A stretch of DNA of 27,145 nucleotides from Mesostigma viride (taxonomy: Eukaryota; Streptophyta; Mesostigmatophyceae; Mesostigmatales; Mesostigmataceae). Under the pieces are notes generated by a model, which was not told the DNA's origin, ran no database searches, and saw only the letters and a program-made list of their open reading frames with translations. Positions 9,181 to 20,127 of this stretch are shown here, in pieces. The stretch spans positions 1-27,145 of the forward strand of contig RPFO01001067.1 of assembly GCA_009746045.1 (NCBI GenBank), read 5' to 3'. Both the position numbers and the translations under genes were made by a program. Numbering within the stretch: the stretch's first letter is position 1; every line of letters starts with the position of its first letter.

Positions 9181-12100
9181 CTCCATTGGTGTCATCATGG
9201 CTGGCCTACGTACATGGATGTCAAGGAATAGTAAATGATGAGGATTCAGGCTCCCATGGTGTCATCATGGCCCGTCTACGTACATGGATGTCAAGGAATA
9301 GTAAATGATGAGGATTCAGGCTCCCATGGGGTCATCATGGCTTGTCTACGTACATGGTTGGCATTTATGTAATTAACGAGGAGGATTCAGGCTCCCATGG
9401 TGTCATCATGGCCCGTCTACGTACATGGATGTCAAGGAATAGTAAATGATGAGGATTCAGGCTCCCATGGTGTCATCATGGCTTGTCTACGTACATGGTT
9501 GGCATTTATGTAATTAATGAGGAGGATTCAGGCTCCATGGTGTCATCATGGCTGGCCTACGTACATGGATGTCAAGGAATAGTAAATGATGAGGATTCAG
9601 GCTCCCATGGTGTCATCATGGCCTGTCTACGTACATGGATGGCATGTATGTAATTAATGATGAGGATTCAGGCTCCCATGGTGTCATCATGGCTTGTCTA
9701 CGTACATGGTTGGCATTTATGTAATTAATGAGGAGGATTCAGGCTCCCATGGTGTCATCATGGCTTGTCTACGTACATGGTTGGCATTTATGTAATTAAT
9801 GATGAGGATTCAGGCTCCCATGGTGTCTCCATGGCTGGCCTACGTACATGGATGTCAAGGAATAGTAAATGATAAGGATTCAGGCTCCCATGGTGTCATC
9901 ATGGCCCGTCTACGTACATGGATGGCATTTATGTAATTAATGATGAGGATTCAGGCTCCCATGGGTCATCATGGCTTGTCTACGTACATGGTTGGCATTT
10001 ATGTAATTAATGAGGAGGATTCAGGCTCCCATGGTGTCTCCATGGCTGGCCTACGTACATGGATGTCAAGGAATAGTAAATGATGAGGATTCAGGCTCCC
10101 ATGGTGTCATCATGGCCTGTCTACGTACATGGATGGCATGTATGTAATTAATGATGAGGATTCAGGCTCCCATGGTGTCATCATGGCTTGTCTACGTACA
10201 TGGTTGGCATTTATGTAATTAATGAGGAGGATTCAGGCTCCCATGGTGTCATCATGGCTTGTCTACGTACATGGTTGGCATTTATGTAATTAATGATGAG
10301 GATTCAGGCTCCCATGGTGTCTCCATGGCTGGCCTACGTACATGGATGTCAAGGAATAGTAAATGATGAGGATTCAGGCTCCCATGGTGTCATCATGGCC
10401 CGTGTACGTACATGGATGGCATGTATGTAATTAATGAGGAGGATTCAGGCTCCCATGGTGTCATCATGGCTGGCCTACGTACATGGATGTCAAAGAAAAA
10501 GAAATGATGAGGATTCAGGCTCCCATGGTGTCATCATGGCTGGCCTACGTACATGGATGTCTCATAAAATAAATGATGAGGATTCAGGCTCCCATGGTGT
10601 CATCATGGCTTGTCTACCTACATTGTTGGCATGTATGTAATTAATGATGAGGATTCAGGCTCCCATGGTGTCTCCATGGCTGGCCTACGTACATGAATGG
10701 CATTTATGTAATTAATGATGAGGATTCAGGCTCCCATGGTGTCATCATGGCCCGTCTACGTACATGGATGGCATTTATGTAATTAATGATGAGGATTCAG
10801 GCTCCCATGGTGTCATCATGGCTTGTCTACGTACATGGTTGGCATTTATGTAATTAATGAGGAGGATTCAGGCTCCCATGGTGTCATCATGGCCCGTCTA
10901 CTTACATGGATGGCATTTATGTAATTAATGATGAGGATTCAGGCTCCCATGGGGTCATCATGGCTTGTCTACGTACATGGTTGGCATTTATGTAATTAAT
11001 GAGGAGGATTCAGGCTCCCATGGTGTCTCCATGGCTGGCCTACGTACATGGATGTCAAGGAATAGTAAATGATGAGGATTCAGGCTCCCATGGTGTCATC
11101 ATGGCCCGTCTACGTACATGGATGGCATTTATGTAATTAATGATGAGGATTCAGGCTCCCATGGGGTCATCATGGCTTGTCTACGTACATGGTTGGCATT
11201 TATGTAATTAATGAGGAGGATTCAGGCTCCCATGGTGTCTCCATGGCTGGCCTACGTACATGGATGTCAAGGAATAGTAAATGATGAGGATTCAGGCTCC
11301 CATGGTGTCATCATGGCCTGTCTACGTACATGGATGGCATGTATGTAATTAATGATGAGGATTCAGGCTCCCATGGGGTCATCATGGCTTGTCTACGTAC
11401 ATGGATGGCATGTATGTAATTAATGATGAGGATTCAGGCTCCATTGGTGTCATCATGGCTGGCCTACGTATGTACATGGATGTCAAAGAAAAAAAAAATG
11501 ATGAGGATTCAGGCTCCCATGGTGTCATCATTGCCCGTGTATGTACATGGTTGCCATTTATGTAATTAATGATGAGGATTCAGGCTCCATTGGTGTCATC
11601 ATGCCCGTGTATGTACATGGTTGGCATTTATGTATGTAATTAATGATGAGGATTCAGGCTCCATTGGTGTCATCATGGCTGGCCTACGTATGTACATGGA
11701 TGTCAAGAAAAAAAAATGATGAGGATTCAGGCTCCCATGGTGTCAGATGTCATGGCCTGTCTACGTACATGGATGGCATGTATGTAATTAATGATGAGAA
11801 TTCAGGCTCCATTGGTGTCATCATGGCTGGCCTACGTATGTACATGGATGTCAAAGAAAAAAAATGATGAGGATTCAGGCTCCCATGGTGTCATCATGGC
11901 CCGTCTACGTACATGGATGTCAAGGAATAGTAAATGATGAGGATTCAGGCTCCCATGGTGTCATCATGGCCTGTCTACGTACATGGATGGCATGTATGTA
12001 TTTAATGATGAGGATTCAGGCTCCCATGGTGTCATCATGGCTGGCCTACGTACATGGATGTCTCAGAAAAAAAATGATGAGGATTCAGGCTCCCATGGTG

Positions 12101-13406
12101 TCATCATGGCTGGCCTACGTACATGGATGTCAAAGAAAAAAAATGATGAGGATTCAGGCTCCCGTGGTGTCATTATGGCCCGTCTACGTGTTGTTGGCAT
12201 GTATGAAATTAATGATGAGGATTCAGGCTCCCATAGTGTCATCATGGCTGGCCTACGTACATGGTTGGCATTTATGTAATTAATGATGAGGATTCAGGCT
12301 CCCATGGTGTCATCATTGCCCGTGTATGTACATGGTTGGCATTTATGTAATTAATGATGAGGATTCAGGCTCCATTGGTGTCATCATGGCCCGTCTACGT
12401 ACATGGACCGTGGCATTTATGTATTTAATGATGAGGATTCAGGCTCCCATGGGGTCATTGATGATCATGGCATTTATGTATGTAATTAATGATGAGGATT
12501 CAGGCTCCATTGGTGTCATCATGGCTGGCCTACGTATGTACATGGATGTCAAAGAAAAAAAAATGATGAGGATTCAGGCTCCCATGGTGTCATCATGGCC
12601 CGTCTACGTACATGGATGTCAAGGAATAGTAAATGAGGAGGATTCAGGCTCCCATGGTGTCATCATGGCCCGTGTACGTACATGGATGGCATGTATGTAA
12701 TTAATGAGGAGGATTCAGGCTCCCATGGTGTCATCATGGCTGGCCTACGTACATGGATGTCAAAGAAAAAGAAATGATGAGGATTCAGGCTCCCATGGTG
12801 TCATCATGGCTGGCCTACGTACATGGATGTCTCATAAAATAAATGATGAGGATTCAGGCTCCCATGGTGTCATCATGGCTTGTCTACCTACATTGTTGGC
12901 ATGTATGTAATTAATGATGAGGATTCAGGCTCCCATGGTGTCTCCATGGCTGGCCTACGTACATGAATGGCATTTATGTAATTAATGATGAGGATTCAGG
13001 CTCCCATGGTGTCATCATGGCCCGTCTACGTACATGGATGGCATTTATGTAATTAATGATGAGGATTCAGGCTCCCATGGTGTCATCATGGCTTGTCTAC
13101 GTACATGGTTGGCATTTATGTAATTAATGAGGAGGATTCAGGCTCCCATGGTGTCATCATGGCCCGTCTACTTACATGGATGGCATTTATGTAATTAATG
13201 ATGAGGATTCAGGCTCCCATGGGGTCATCATGGCTTGTCTACGTACATGGTTGGCATTTATGTAATTAATGAGGAGGATTCAGGCTCCCATGGTGTCTCC
13301 ATGGCTGGCCTACGTACATGGATGTCAAGGAATAGTAAATGATGAGGATTCAGGCTCCCATGGTGTCATCATGGCTTGTCTACCTACATGGTTGGCATTT
13401 ATGTAA
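9143..13406 (+). repeat. Higher-order repeat block 2 (4264 bp)
   Basis: About 60 monomers between inverted-fragment markers. It has CAAAGAAAAAGAAATG markers at about 10491 and 12761 and one GGACCGTGGC marker at about 12405. Long runs are identical by eye to block 3. Confidence 0.8.
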
Positions 13407-13444
13407 CCTGAATCCTCTCATTAAGAAAATGAAGAGGATTCAGG
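13407..13444. repeat. Inverted monomer fragment, 12-bp hairpin (copy 3)
   Basis: Same stem and loop. The CATGG site 112 bp downstream (13519) is the uninterrupted equivalent of the retrotransposon target. Confidence 0.85.
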
Positions 13445-16400
13445 CTCCATTGGTGTCATCATGGCTGGCCTACGTACATGGATGTCAAGGAATAGTAAAT
13501 GATGAGGATTCAGGCTCCCATGGTGTCATCATGGCCCGTCTACGTACATGGATGTCAAGGTATAGTAAATGATGAGGATTCAGGCTCCCATGGGGTCATC
13601 ATGGCTTGTCTACGTACATGGTTGGCATTTATGTAATTAACGAGGAGGATTCAGGCTCCATTGGTGTCATCATGGCTGGCCTACGTACATGGATGTCAAG
13701 GAATAGTAAATGATGAGGATTCAGGCTCCCATGGTGTCATCATGGCTTGTCTACGTACATGGTTGGCATTTATGTAATTAATGAGGAGGATTCAGGCTCC
13801 CATGGTGTCTCCATGGCTGGCCTACGTACATGGATGTCAAGGAATAGTAAATGATGAGGATTCAGGCTCCCATGGTGTCATCATGGCCTGTCTACGTACA
13901 TGGATGGCATGTATGTAATTAATGATGAGGATTCAGGCTCCCATGGTGTCATCATGGCTTGTCTACGTACATGGTTGGCATTTATGTAATTAATGAGGAG
14001 GATTCAGGCTCCCATGGTGTCATCATGGCTTGTCTACGTACATGGTTGGCATTTATGTAATTAATGATGAGGATTCAGGCTCCCATGGTGTCTCCATGGC
14101 TGGCCTACGTACATGGATGTCAAGGAATAGTAAATGATAAGGATTCAGGCTCCCATGGTGTCATCATGGCCCGTCTACGTACATGGATGGCATTTATGTA
14201 ATTAATGATGAGGATTCAGGCTCCCATGGGGTCATCATGGCTTGTCTACGTACATGGTTGGCATTTATGTAATTAATGAGGAGGATTCAGGCTCCCATGG
14301 TGTCTCCATGGCTGGCCTACGTACATGGATGTCAAGGAATAGTAAATGATGAGGATTCAGGCTCCCATGGTGTCATCATGGCCTGTCTACGTACATGGAT
14401 GGCATGTATGTAATTAATGATGAGGATTCAGGCTCCCATGGTGTCATCATGGCTTGTCTACGTACATGGTTGGCATTTATGTAATTAATGAGGAGGATTC
14501 AGGCTCCCATGGTGTCATCATGGCTTGTCTACGTACATGGTTGGCATTTATGTAATTAATGATGAGGATTCAGGCTCCCATGGTGTCTCCATGGCTGGCC
14601 TACGTACATGGATGTCAAGGAATAGTAAATGATGAGGATTCAGGCTCCCATGGTGTCATCATGGCCCGTGTACGTACATGGATGGCATGTATGTAATTAA
14701 TGAGGAGGATTCAGGCTCCCATGGTGTCATCATGGCTGGCCTACGTACATGGATGTCAAAGAAAAAGAAATGATGAGGATTCAGGCTCCCATGGTGTCAT
14801 CATGGCTGGCCTACGTACATGGATGTCTCATAAAATAAATGATGAGGATTCAGGCTCCCATGGTGTCATCATGGCTTGTCTACCTACATTGTTGGCATGT
14901 ATGTAATTAATGATGAGGATTCAGGCTCCCATGGTGTCTCCATGGCTGGCCTACGTACATGGTTGGCATTTATGTAATTAATGATGAGGATTCAGGCTCC
15001 CATGGTGTCATCATGGCCCGTCTACGTACATGGATGGCATTTATGTAATTAATGATGAGGATTCAGGCTCCCATGGTGTCATCATGGCTTGTCTACGTAC
15101 ATGGTTGGCATTTATGTAATTAATGAGGAGGATTCAGGCTCCCATGGTGTCATCATGGCCCGTCTACTTACATGGATGGCATTTATGTAATTAATGATGA
15201 GGATTCAGGCTCCCATGGGGTCATCATGGCTTGTCTACGTACATGGTTGGCATTTATGTAATTAATGAGGAGGATTCAGGCTCCCATGGTGTCTCCATGG
15301 CTGGCCTACGTACATGGATGTCAAGGAATAGTAAATGATGAGGATTCAGGCTCCCATGGTGTCATCATGGCCCGTCTACGTACATGGATGGCATTTATGT
15401 AATTAATGATGAGGATTCAGGCTCCCATGGGGTCATCATGGCTTGTCTACGTACATGGTTGGCATTTATGTAATTAATGAGGAGGATTCAGGCTCCCATG
15501 GTGTCTCCATGGCTGGCCTACGTACATGGATGTCAAGGAATAGTAAATGATGAGGATTCAGGCTCCCATGGTGTCATCATGGCCTGTCTACGTACATGGA
15601 TGGCATGTATGTAATTAATGATGAGGATTCAGGCTCCCATGGGGTCATCATGGCTTGTCTACGTACATGGATGGCATGTATGTAATTAATGATGAGGATT
15701 CAGGCTCCATTGGTGTCATCATGGCTGGCCTACGTATGTACATGGATGTCAAAGAAAAAAAAAATGATGAGGATTCAGGCTCCCATGGTGTCATCATTGC
15801 CCGTGTATGTACATGGTTGCCATTTATGTAATTAATGATGAGGATTCAGGCTCCATTGGTGTCATCATTGCCCGTGTATGTACATGGTTGGCATTTATGT
15901 ATGTAATTAATGATGAGGATTCAGGCTCCATTGGTGTCATCATGGCTGGCCTACGTATGTACATGGATGTCAAAAAAAAAAATGATGAGGATTCAGGCTC
16001 CCATGGTGTCATCATGGCCCGTCTACGTACATGGATGTCAAGGAATAGTAAATGATGAGGATTCAGGCTCCCATGGTGTCATCATGGCCTGTCTACGTAC
16101 ATGGATGGCATGTATGTATTTAATGATGAGGATTCAGGCTCCCATGGTGTCATCATGGCTGGCCTACGTACATGGATGTCTCAGAAAAAAAATGATGAGG
16201 ATTCAGGCTCCCATGGTGTCATCATGGCTGGCCTACGTACATGGATGTCAAAGAAAAAAAAATGATGAGGATTCAGGCTCCCGTGGTGTCATTATGGCCC
16301 GTCTACGTGTTGTTGGCATGTATGAAATGAATGATGAGGATTCAGGCTCCCATAGTGTCATCATGGCTGGCCTACGTACATGGTTGGCATTTATGTAATT

Positions 16401-17528
16401 AATGATGAGGATTCAGGCTCCCATGGTGTCATCATTGCCCGTGTATGTACATGGTTGGCATTTATGTAATTAATGATGAGGATTCAGGCTCCATTGGTGT
16501 CATCATGGCCCGTCTACGTACATGGACCGTGGCATTTATGTATTTAATGATGAGGATTCAGGCTCCCATGGGGTCATTGATGATCATGGCATTTATGTAT
16601 GTAATTAATGATGAGGATTCAGGCTCCATTGGTGTCATCATGGCTGGCCTACGTATGTACATGGATGTCAAAGAAAAAAAAATGAAGAGGATTCAGGCTC
16701 CCATGGTGTCATCATGGCCCGTCTACGTACATGGATGTCAAGGAATAGTAAATGATGAGGATTCAGGCTCCCATGGTGTCAGATGTCATGGCCTGTCTAC
16801 GTACATGGATGGCATGTATGTATTTAATGATGAGGATTCAGGCTCCCATGGTGTCATCATGGCTGGCCTACGTACATGGATGTCTCAGAAAAAAAATGAT
16901 GAGGATTCAGGCTCCCATGGTGTCATCATGGCTGGCCTACGTACATGGATGTCTCAGAAAAAAAATGATGAGGATTCAGGCTCCCATGGTGTCATCATGG
17001 CTGGCCTACCTACATTGTTGGCATGTATGTAATTAATGATGAGGATTCAGGCTCCCATGGTGTCTCCATGGCTGGCCTACGTACATGAATGGCATTTATG
17101 TAATTAATGATGAGGATTCAGGCTCCCATGGTGTCATCATGGCCCGTCTACGTACATGGATGGCATTTATGTAATTAATGATGAGGATTCAGGCTCCCAT
17201 GGTGTCATCATGGCTTGTCTACGTACATGGTTGGCATTTATGTAATTAATGAGGAGGATTCAGGCTCCCATGGTGTCATCATGGCCCGTCTACTTACATG
17301 GATGGCATTTATGTAATTAATGATGAGGATTCAGGCTCCCATGGGGTCATCATGGCTTGTCTACGTACATGGTTGGCATTTATGTAATTAATGAGGAGGA
17401 TTCAGGCTCCCATGGTGTCTCCATGGCTGGCCTACGTACATGGATGTCAAGGAATAGTAAATGATGAGGATTCAGGCTCCCATGGTGTCATCATGGCTTG
17501 TCTACCTACATGGTTGGCATTTATGTAA
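13407..17528 (+). repeat. Higher-order repeat block 3 (4122 bp)
   Basis: Corresponds to block 2 with about 140 bp missing. The loss is located: the second CAAAGAAAAAGAAATG marker is absent and a fused monomer at about 17000 joins an A-rich linker context to the CTACCTACATTGTTGG end. Confidence 0.8.
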
Positions 17529-17566
17529 CCTGAATCCTCTCATTAAGAAAATGAAGAGGATTCAGG
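17529..17566. repeat. Inverted monomer fragment, 12-bp hairpin (copy 4)
   Basis: Same stem and loop. The retrotransposon target duplication begins 112 bp downstream at 17641. Confidence 0.85.
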
Positions 17567-17640
17567 CTCCATTGGTGTCATCATGGCTGGCCTACGTACA
17601 TGGATGTCAAGGAATAGTAAATGATGAGGATTCAGGCTCC

Positions 17641-17645
17641 CATGG
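17641..17645. repeat. Target site duplication CATGG (left)
   Basis: CATGG precedes the element here and follows it at 20123-20127. Removing the element and one copy restores a normal monomer junction, CATGGTGTCATCATGG, as seen uninterrupted at 13519. Confidence 0.93.
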
Positions 17646-17754
17646 TGTTAAATTACGGAGGAGGAGGAAAGATCTTTTTGACCCCTTGTTACCCAATGTG
17701 ATGACAGCCACAAAATATTGCTTGGTTGATTAAATATATTACTTTGGGGTTGGT

Positions 17755-17942
17755 CTCCAACAAGGAGGTAGGCCTCAACTAGAGGTCAATCCCATCCAAC
17801 AAGGATGGGCTTGGGCAAACAATGCCACTACACAATCTCAACAAGAGACTGTTGCATACTCAACAAGAGCATGGCTTTAGGCTACCAACAAGGCAGCCAT
17901 ACCCAACTAGGGCTTACCCATACACATGGGGACCAACAAGGT
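17755..17942 (-). other. Series of eight mini-hairpins with shared loop (3' LTR)
   Basis: On the plus strand every hairpin has loop AACAA or AACTA. Stems are CTCC/GGAG (loop 17759-17763), CCTC/GAGG (17777), CCCATCC/GGATGGG (17798), TCTC/GAGA with outer ACA/TGT (17840), CTC/GAG with outer CAT/ATG (17862), CC/GG with outer GGCT/AGCC (17887), CCC/GGG (17905) and ACC/GGT (17935). The stems differ in sequence but stay paired. The hairpins at 17840, 17862, 17887 and 17905 have an A/C mismatch in the plus strand that is a U/G wobble in minus-strand RNA; in the first three it lies inside a longer stem. Confidence 0.7.
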
Positions 17943-18213
17943 AGATTTCTCGTGTACCATGAGTCACTTATTATGTGGAAGGGACAAAGTCCTTCAGTGG
18001 CGGCTACACTGTTTACTACCGTTGATCCATTACAAATCTGACGGTACGAAATTGAGCAAACTTTTCACCACAAGTGACGGTGACCAACATTAGTTGGCAC
18101 GACGTTATGGCATGCGGGGACTAGGCCACAGCGCCTCCTAGGCAGCGCCAGAAACGTACAATAGTTCACTATAGAAATTCATGCAACCACTAGCATGTCC
18201 ATAAATGATATGC

Positions 18214-18221
18214 GTATATAG
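18214..18221 (-). promoter_or_regulatory. TATA-like word in 3' LTR
   Basis: CTATATAC on the minus strand, at about position 235 of the 810-bp LTR. This is a plausible U3 promoter position. Its equivalent in the 5' LTR is 19881-19888. No clear AATAAA was seen downstream. Confidence 0.35.
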
Positions 18222-18455
18222 TGTCGAGGTACAGGATTAACTTGTATACTCACTCAACTGTTTTCAATAAGAAAACTAGCGCCGTAAAGGACACGGCAAG
18301 CACTACCTAGCCCTCACAATCTTGGCCAGAAATACGGTGGGCGGAAGCGATTATTAAGGACGCATTCCTAATTATTCCCCCGTTTACAGAAAGTTGGCCA
18401 CAACATTACATGGGCTAGCAAACGGGCACAACCAGGATTATCTAAAATCCTGACA

Positions 18456-18465
18456 CCCCCCTTGC
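18456..18465 (-). promoter_or_regulatory. Polypurine tract of the LTR element
   Basis: The minus strand reads GCAAGGGGGG and then directly TGTCAGG, the start of the 3' LTR. This is the expected position for the plus-strand DNA primer. Two similar tracts lie further upstream at 18498-18505 and 18549-18556. Confidence 0.8.
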
Positions 18466-18497
18466 ACGTTGCTGGGATTGACTCAAACAACTGTGCT

Positions 18498-18556
18498 CCC
18501 CCCTTACTTAGGCAGTAGGGCTTGCCGGGTAGAAACAACCCTGCCACTCCCCCCTT
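18498..18556 (-). repeat. Two extra polypurine-tract-like motifs
   Basis: AAGGGGGGAG occurs at 18549-18556 and 18498-18505 on the minus strand, 93 and 42 bases upstream of the real tract. Together with the tract at 18456 they produce three CKGG- or SKGG-like blocks in a 72-codon minus-strand frame, which is why that frame looks repetitive. They could be spare priming sites or relics of a tandem duplication. Confidence 0.6.
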
Positions 18557-18599
18557 ACACGGTAAGCCAAAACATGACGACTTCAAATCAATGCAGTTG

Positions 18600-19150
18600 T
18601 CGAAAAGCTTGAGGAACTGAAACGTGTGATGGCTTGTTAAAACCGGAAGAAAGAGACGAATCCGAGGACGTCACAAATGGCTCAAAAAGAGGAGCCACGT
18701 AAAAGTTGCATGTCGGCAAAGGTCCGTCAGCTGGCGCCACGGAAATGAGTGTTGTTGGCGTTGTATCAAACCGATGACGACGTATGATAGCTTGTTGAAA
18801 CGAGCATAAAATTCCGCGTCGATGGACGCCTAGCACGGTCCAAACGGATGTGCTGTTGACGAGAAAGATGAGAAATTCCGGAAATCCGCTGGTCCGAACA
18901 GGAATGAACGTAGTTGCCGTAGTACTAAACAGCTTGGGGCGCGTTATGGCTTGATAGAACCGCCACAGAATGCCCTTTTCAACGACACCTCAACGGTCTT
19001 AAACAGATGAGTCGTTAAAAAGATATGCGCACTGACAAGCTGGCCACGTAGGTCGGCGCGAACTTGAGTAACTTTTGCACCAGGATGCCGATGGCAGCGT
19101 TCTTGGCGGCGTTGAAACGAGGACGATGTGACGCTTCCAACGCATCTAAG
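18600..19150 (-). repeat. Degenerate ~158-bp tandem repeat in element interior
   Basis: Related words recur at about 18631 (GGCTTGTTAAAACC), 18789 (AGCTTGTTGAAACG), 18948 (GGCTTGATAGAACC) and 19105 (GGCGGCGTTGAAACG), spaced 158, 159 and 157 bp. Longer similarity is clear between the second and third units, for example GTTGTTGGCGTTGTATCAAAC against GTAGTTGCCGTAGTACTAAAC shortly before each. The minus-strand frames of 82 and 110 codons here resemble no known protein and overlay these repeats. The interior appears to be noncoding filler or a packaging or structural region. Confidence 0.6.
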
Positions 19151-19300
19151 AGCGGTGAAAAATAATGTCCCAGTCAAAAGATCTGCACGCTCAAAGTTGG
19201 GTACCTGGCTGCAGGCCGACCGCTCAAAAACGGGATCAGGAAAGTGCGGCTTTTGGAAAAACGGTTTACGGCTCAAGAAATGGGTTCATGGGTCACTCCC

Positions 19301-19312
19301 ATACCGATACCA
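19301..19312 (-). promoter_or_regulatory. Primer-binding site of the LTR element
   Basis: The minus strand reads TGGTATCGGTAT directly after the LTR end ACA. TGG is the complement of the tRNA CCA end. TGGTATC is the known start of initiator-methionine PBSs in plant LTR elements, but the match weakens after the first seven to nine bases, so another tRNA is possible. Confidence 0.75.
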
Positions 19313-19421
19313 TGTTAAATTACGGAGGAGGAGGAAAGATCTTTTTGACCCCTTGTTACCCAATGTGATGACAGCCACAAAATATTGCTTGGTTGATTAA
19401 ATATATTACTTTGGGGTTGGT

Positions 19422-19609
19422 CTCCAACAAGGAGGTAGGCCTCAACTAGAGGTCAATCCCATCCAACAAGGATGGGCTTGGGCAAACAATGCCACTACAC
19501 AATCTCAACAAGAGACTGTTGCATACTCAACAAGAGCATGGCTTTAGGCTACCAACAAGGCAGCCATACCCAACTAGGGCTTACCCATACACATGGGGAC
19601 CAACAAGGT
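19422..19609 (-). other. Series of eight mini-hairpins with shared loop (5' LTR)
   Basis: Identical copy of the series at 17755-17942, offset 1667. In the transcript it would lie about 110-300 bases upstream of the PBS. In RNA the loops would read UUGUU and UAGUU. Confidence 0.7.
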
Positions 19610-19880
19610 AGATTTCTCGTGTACCATGAGTCACTTATTATGTGGAAGGGACAAAGTCCTTCAGTGGCGGCTACACTGTTTACTACCGTTGATCCATTAC
19701 AAATCTGACGGTACGAAATTGAGCAAACTTTTCACCACAAGTGACGGTGACCAACATTAGTTGGCACGACGTTATGGCATGCGGGGACTAGGCCACAGCG
19801 CCTCCTAGGCAGCGCCAGAAACGTACAATAGTTCACTATAGAAATTCATGCAACCACTAGCATGTCCATAAATGATATGC

Positions 19881-19888
19881 GTATATAG
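19881..19888 (-). promoter_or_regulatory. TATA-like word in 5' LTR
   Basis: Same CTATATAC word in the copy that would drive transcription of the element. Confidence 0.35.
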
Positions 19889-20122
19889 TGTCGAGGTACA
19901 GGATTAACTTGTATACTCACTCAACTGTTTTCAATAAGAAAACTAGCGCCGTAAAGGACACGGCAAGCACTACCTAGCCCTCACAATCTTGGCCAGAAAT
20001 ACGGTGGGCGGAAGCGATTATTAAGGACGCATTCCTAATTATTCCCCCGTTTACAGAAAGTTGGCCACAACATTACATGGGCTAGCAAACGGGCACAACC
20101 AGGATTATCTAAAATCCTGACA

Positions 20123-20127
20123 CATGG
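20123..20127. repeat. Target site duplication CATGG (right)
   Basis: Second copy of the 5-bp duplication. The satellite continues in phase directly after it. Confidence 0.93.

Larger units (their letters stand above)
3190..17640 (+). repeat. Satellite, 70-71 bp monomers, plus orientation (part 1)
   Basis: About 200 head-to-tail monomers. The constant core runs from AATGATGAGGATTCAGGC through TCCCATGGTGTCATCATGG. A variable word follows (CTTGTC, CCCGTC, CTGGCC or CCTGTC), then TACGTACATGG, then a variable linker. The linker classes are GGTTGGCATTTATGTAATT, GGATGGCATGTATGTAATT, GGATGTCAAGGAATAGTA, and A-rich types with GTCAAAG or GTCTCAG plus 7-10 A. Within the core, ATGATGA and TCATCAT are complementary, so each monomer can form a 7-bp hairpin with a 20-base loop. 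The period is not a multiple of three, so the longer open frames (up to 270 codons) are incidental. Confidence 0.97.
17646..18455 (-). repeat. 3' LTR (minus-strand element)
   Basis: 810 bp, identical by eye to 19313-20122. Its minus-strand start (18455) is immediately preceded by the polypurine tract. The 78-codon plus-strand frame at 17805-18041 is duplicated at 19472-19708 only because the LTRs are duplicates. It is antisense to the element and is not called as a gene. Confidence 0.93.
17646..20122 (-). mobile_element. Non-autonomous LTR retrotransposon, 2477 bp
   Basis: Two 810-bp direct repeats, constant offset 1667 and no difference seen by eye, flank an 857-bp internal region. Read on the minus strand, each LTR starts TGTCAGG and ends TTTAACA, giving the canonical TG and CA ends. 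A PBS follows the 5' LTR immediately and a G-rich polypurine tract abuts the 3' LTR. CATGG is duplicated at both edges. The internal region has no gag, protease, reverse transcriptase or integrase, so mobilisation would need enzymes supplied in trans. It is larger than typical TRIM elements and smaller than typical LARDs. Identical LTRs imply recent insertion. The superfamily (Copia or Gypsy) cannot be decided without coding sequence. Confidence 0.95.
19313..20122 (-). repeat. 5' LTR (minus-strand element)
   Basis: 810 bp, the upstream LTR in transcript direction because the PBS lies directly after its 3' end at 19312. It contains a TATA-like word (19881-19888) at about position 235 and the hairpin series (19422-19609) at about positions 514-701, which would fall in R or U5 if transcription starts shortly after that TATA word. 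Confidence 0.93.

Noticed and set aside
17805-18041. A 78-codon frame present twice (also 19472-19708), which looked like a duplicated gene
   Set aside because: It lies wholly inside the duplicated LTRs, antisense to the element, and covers the hairpin series.
18368-18586. A 72-codon minus-strand frame with repeated CKGG or SKGG blocks, looking like a small Cys-rich protein
   Set aside because: The blocks are the three polypurine-tract motifs translated. It overlaps the LTR edge and has no independent support.
18944-19276. A 110-codon minus-strand frame just after the PBS, a possible gag remnant
   Set aside because: No zinc knuckle, capsid-like or other retroviral motif is visible, and it overlays the degenerate 158-bp repeat.
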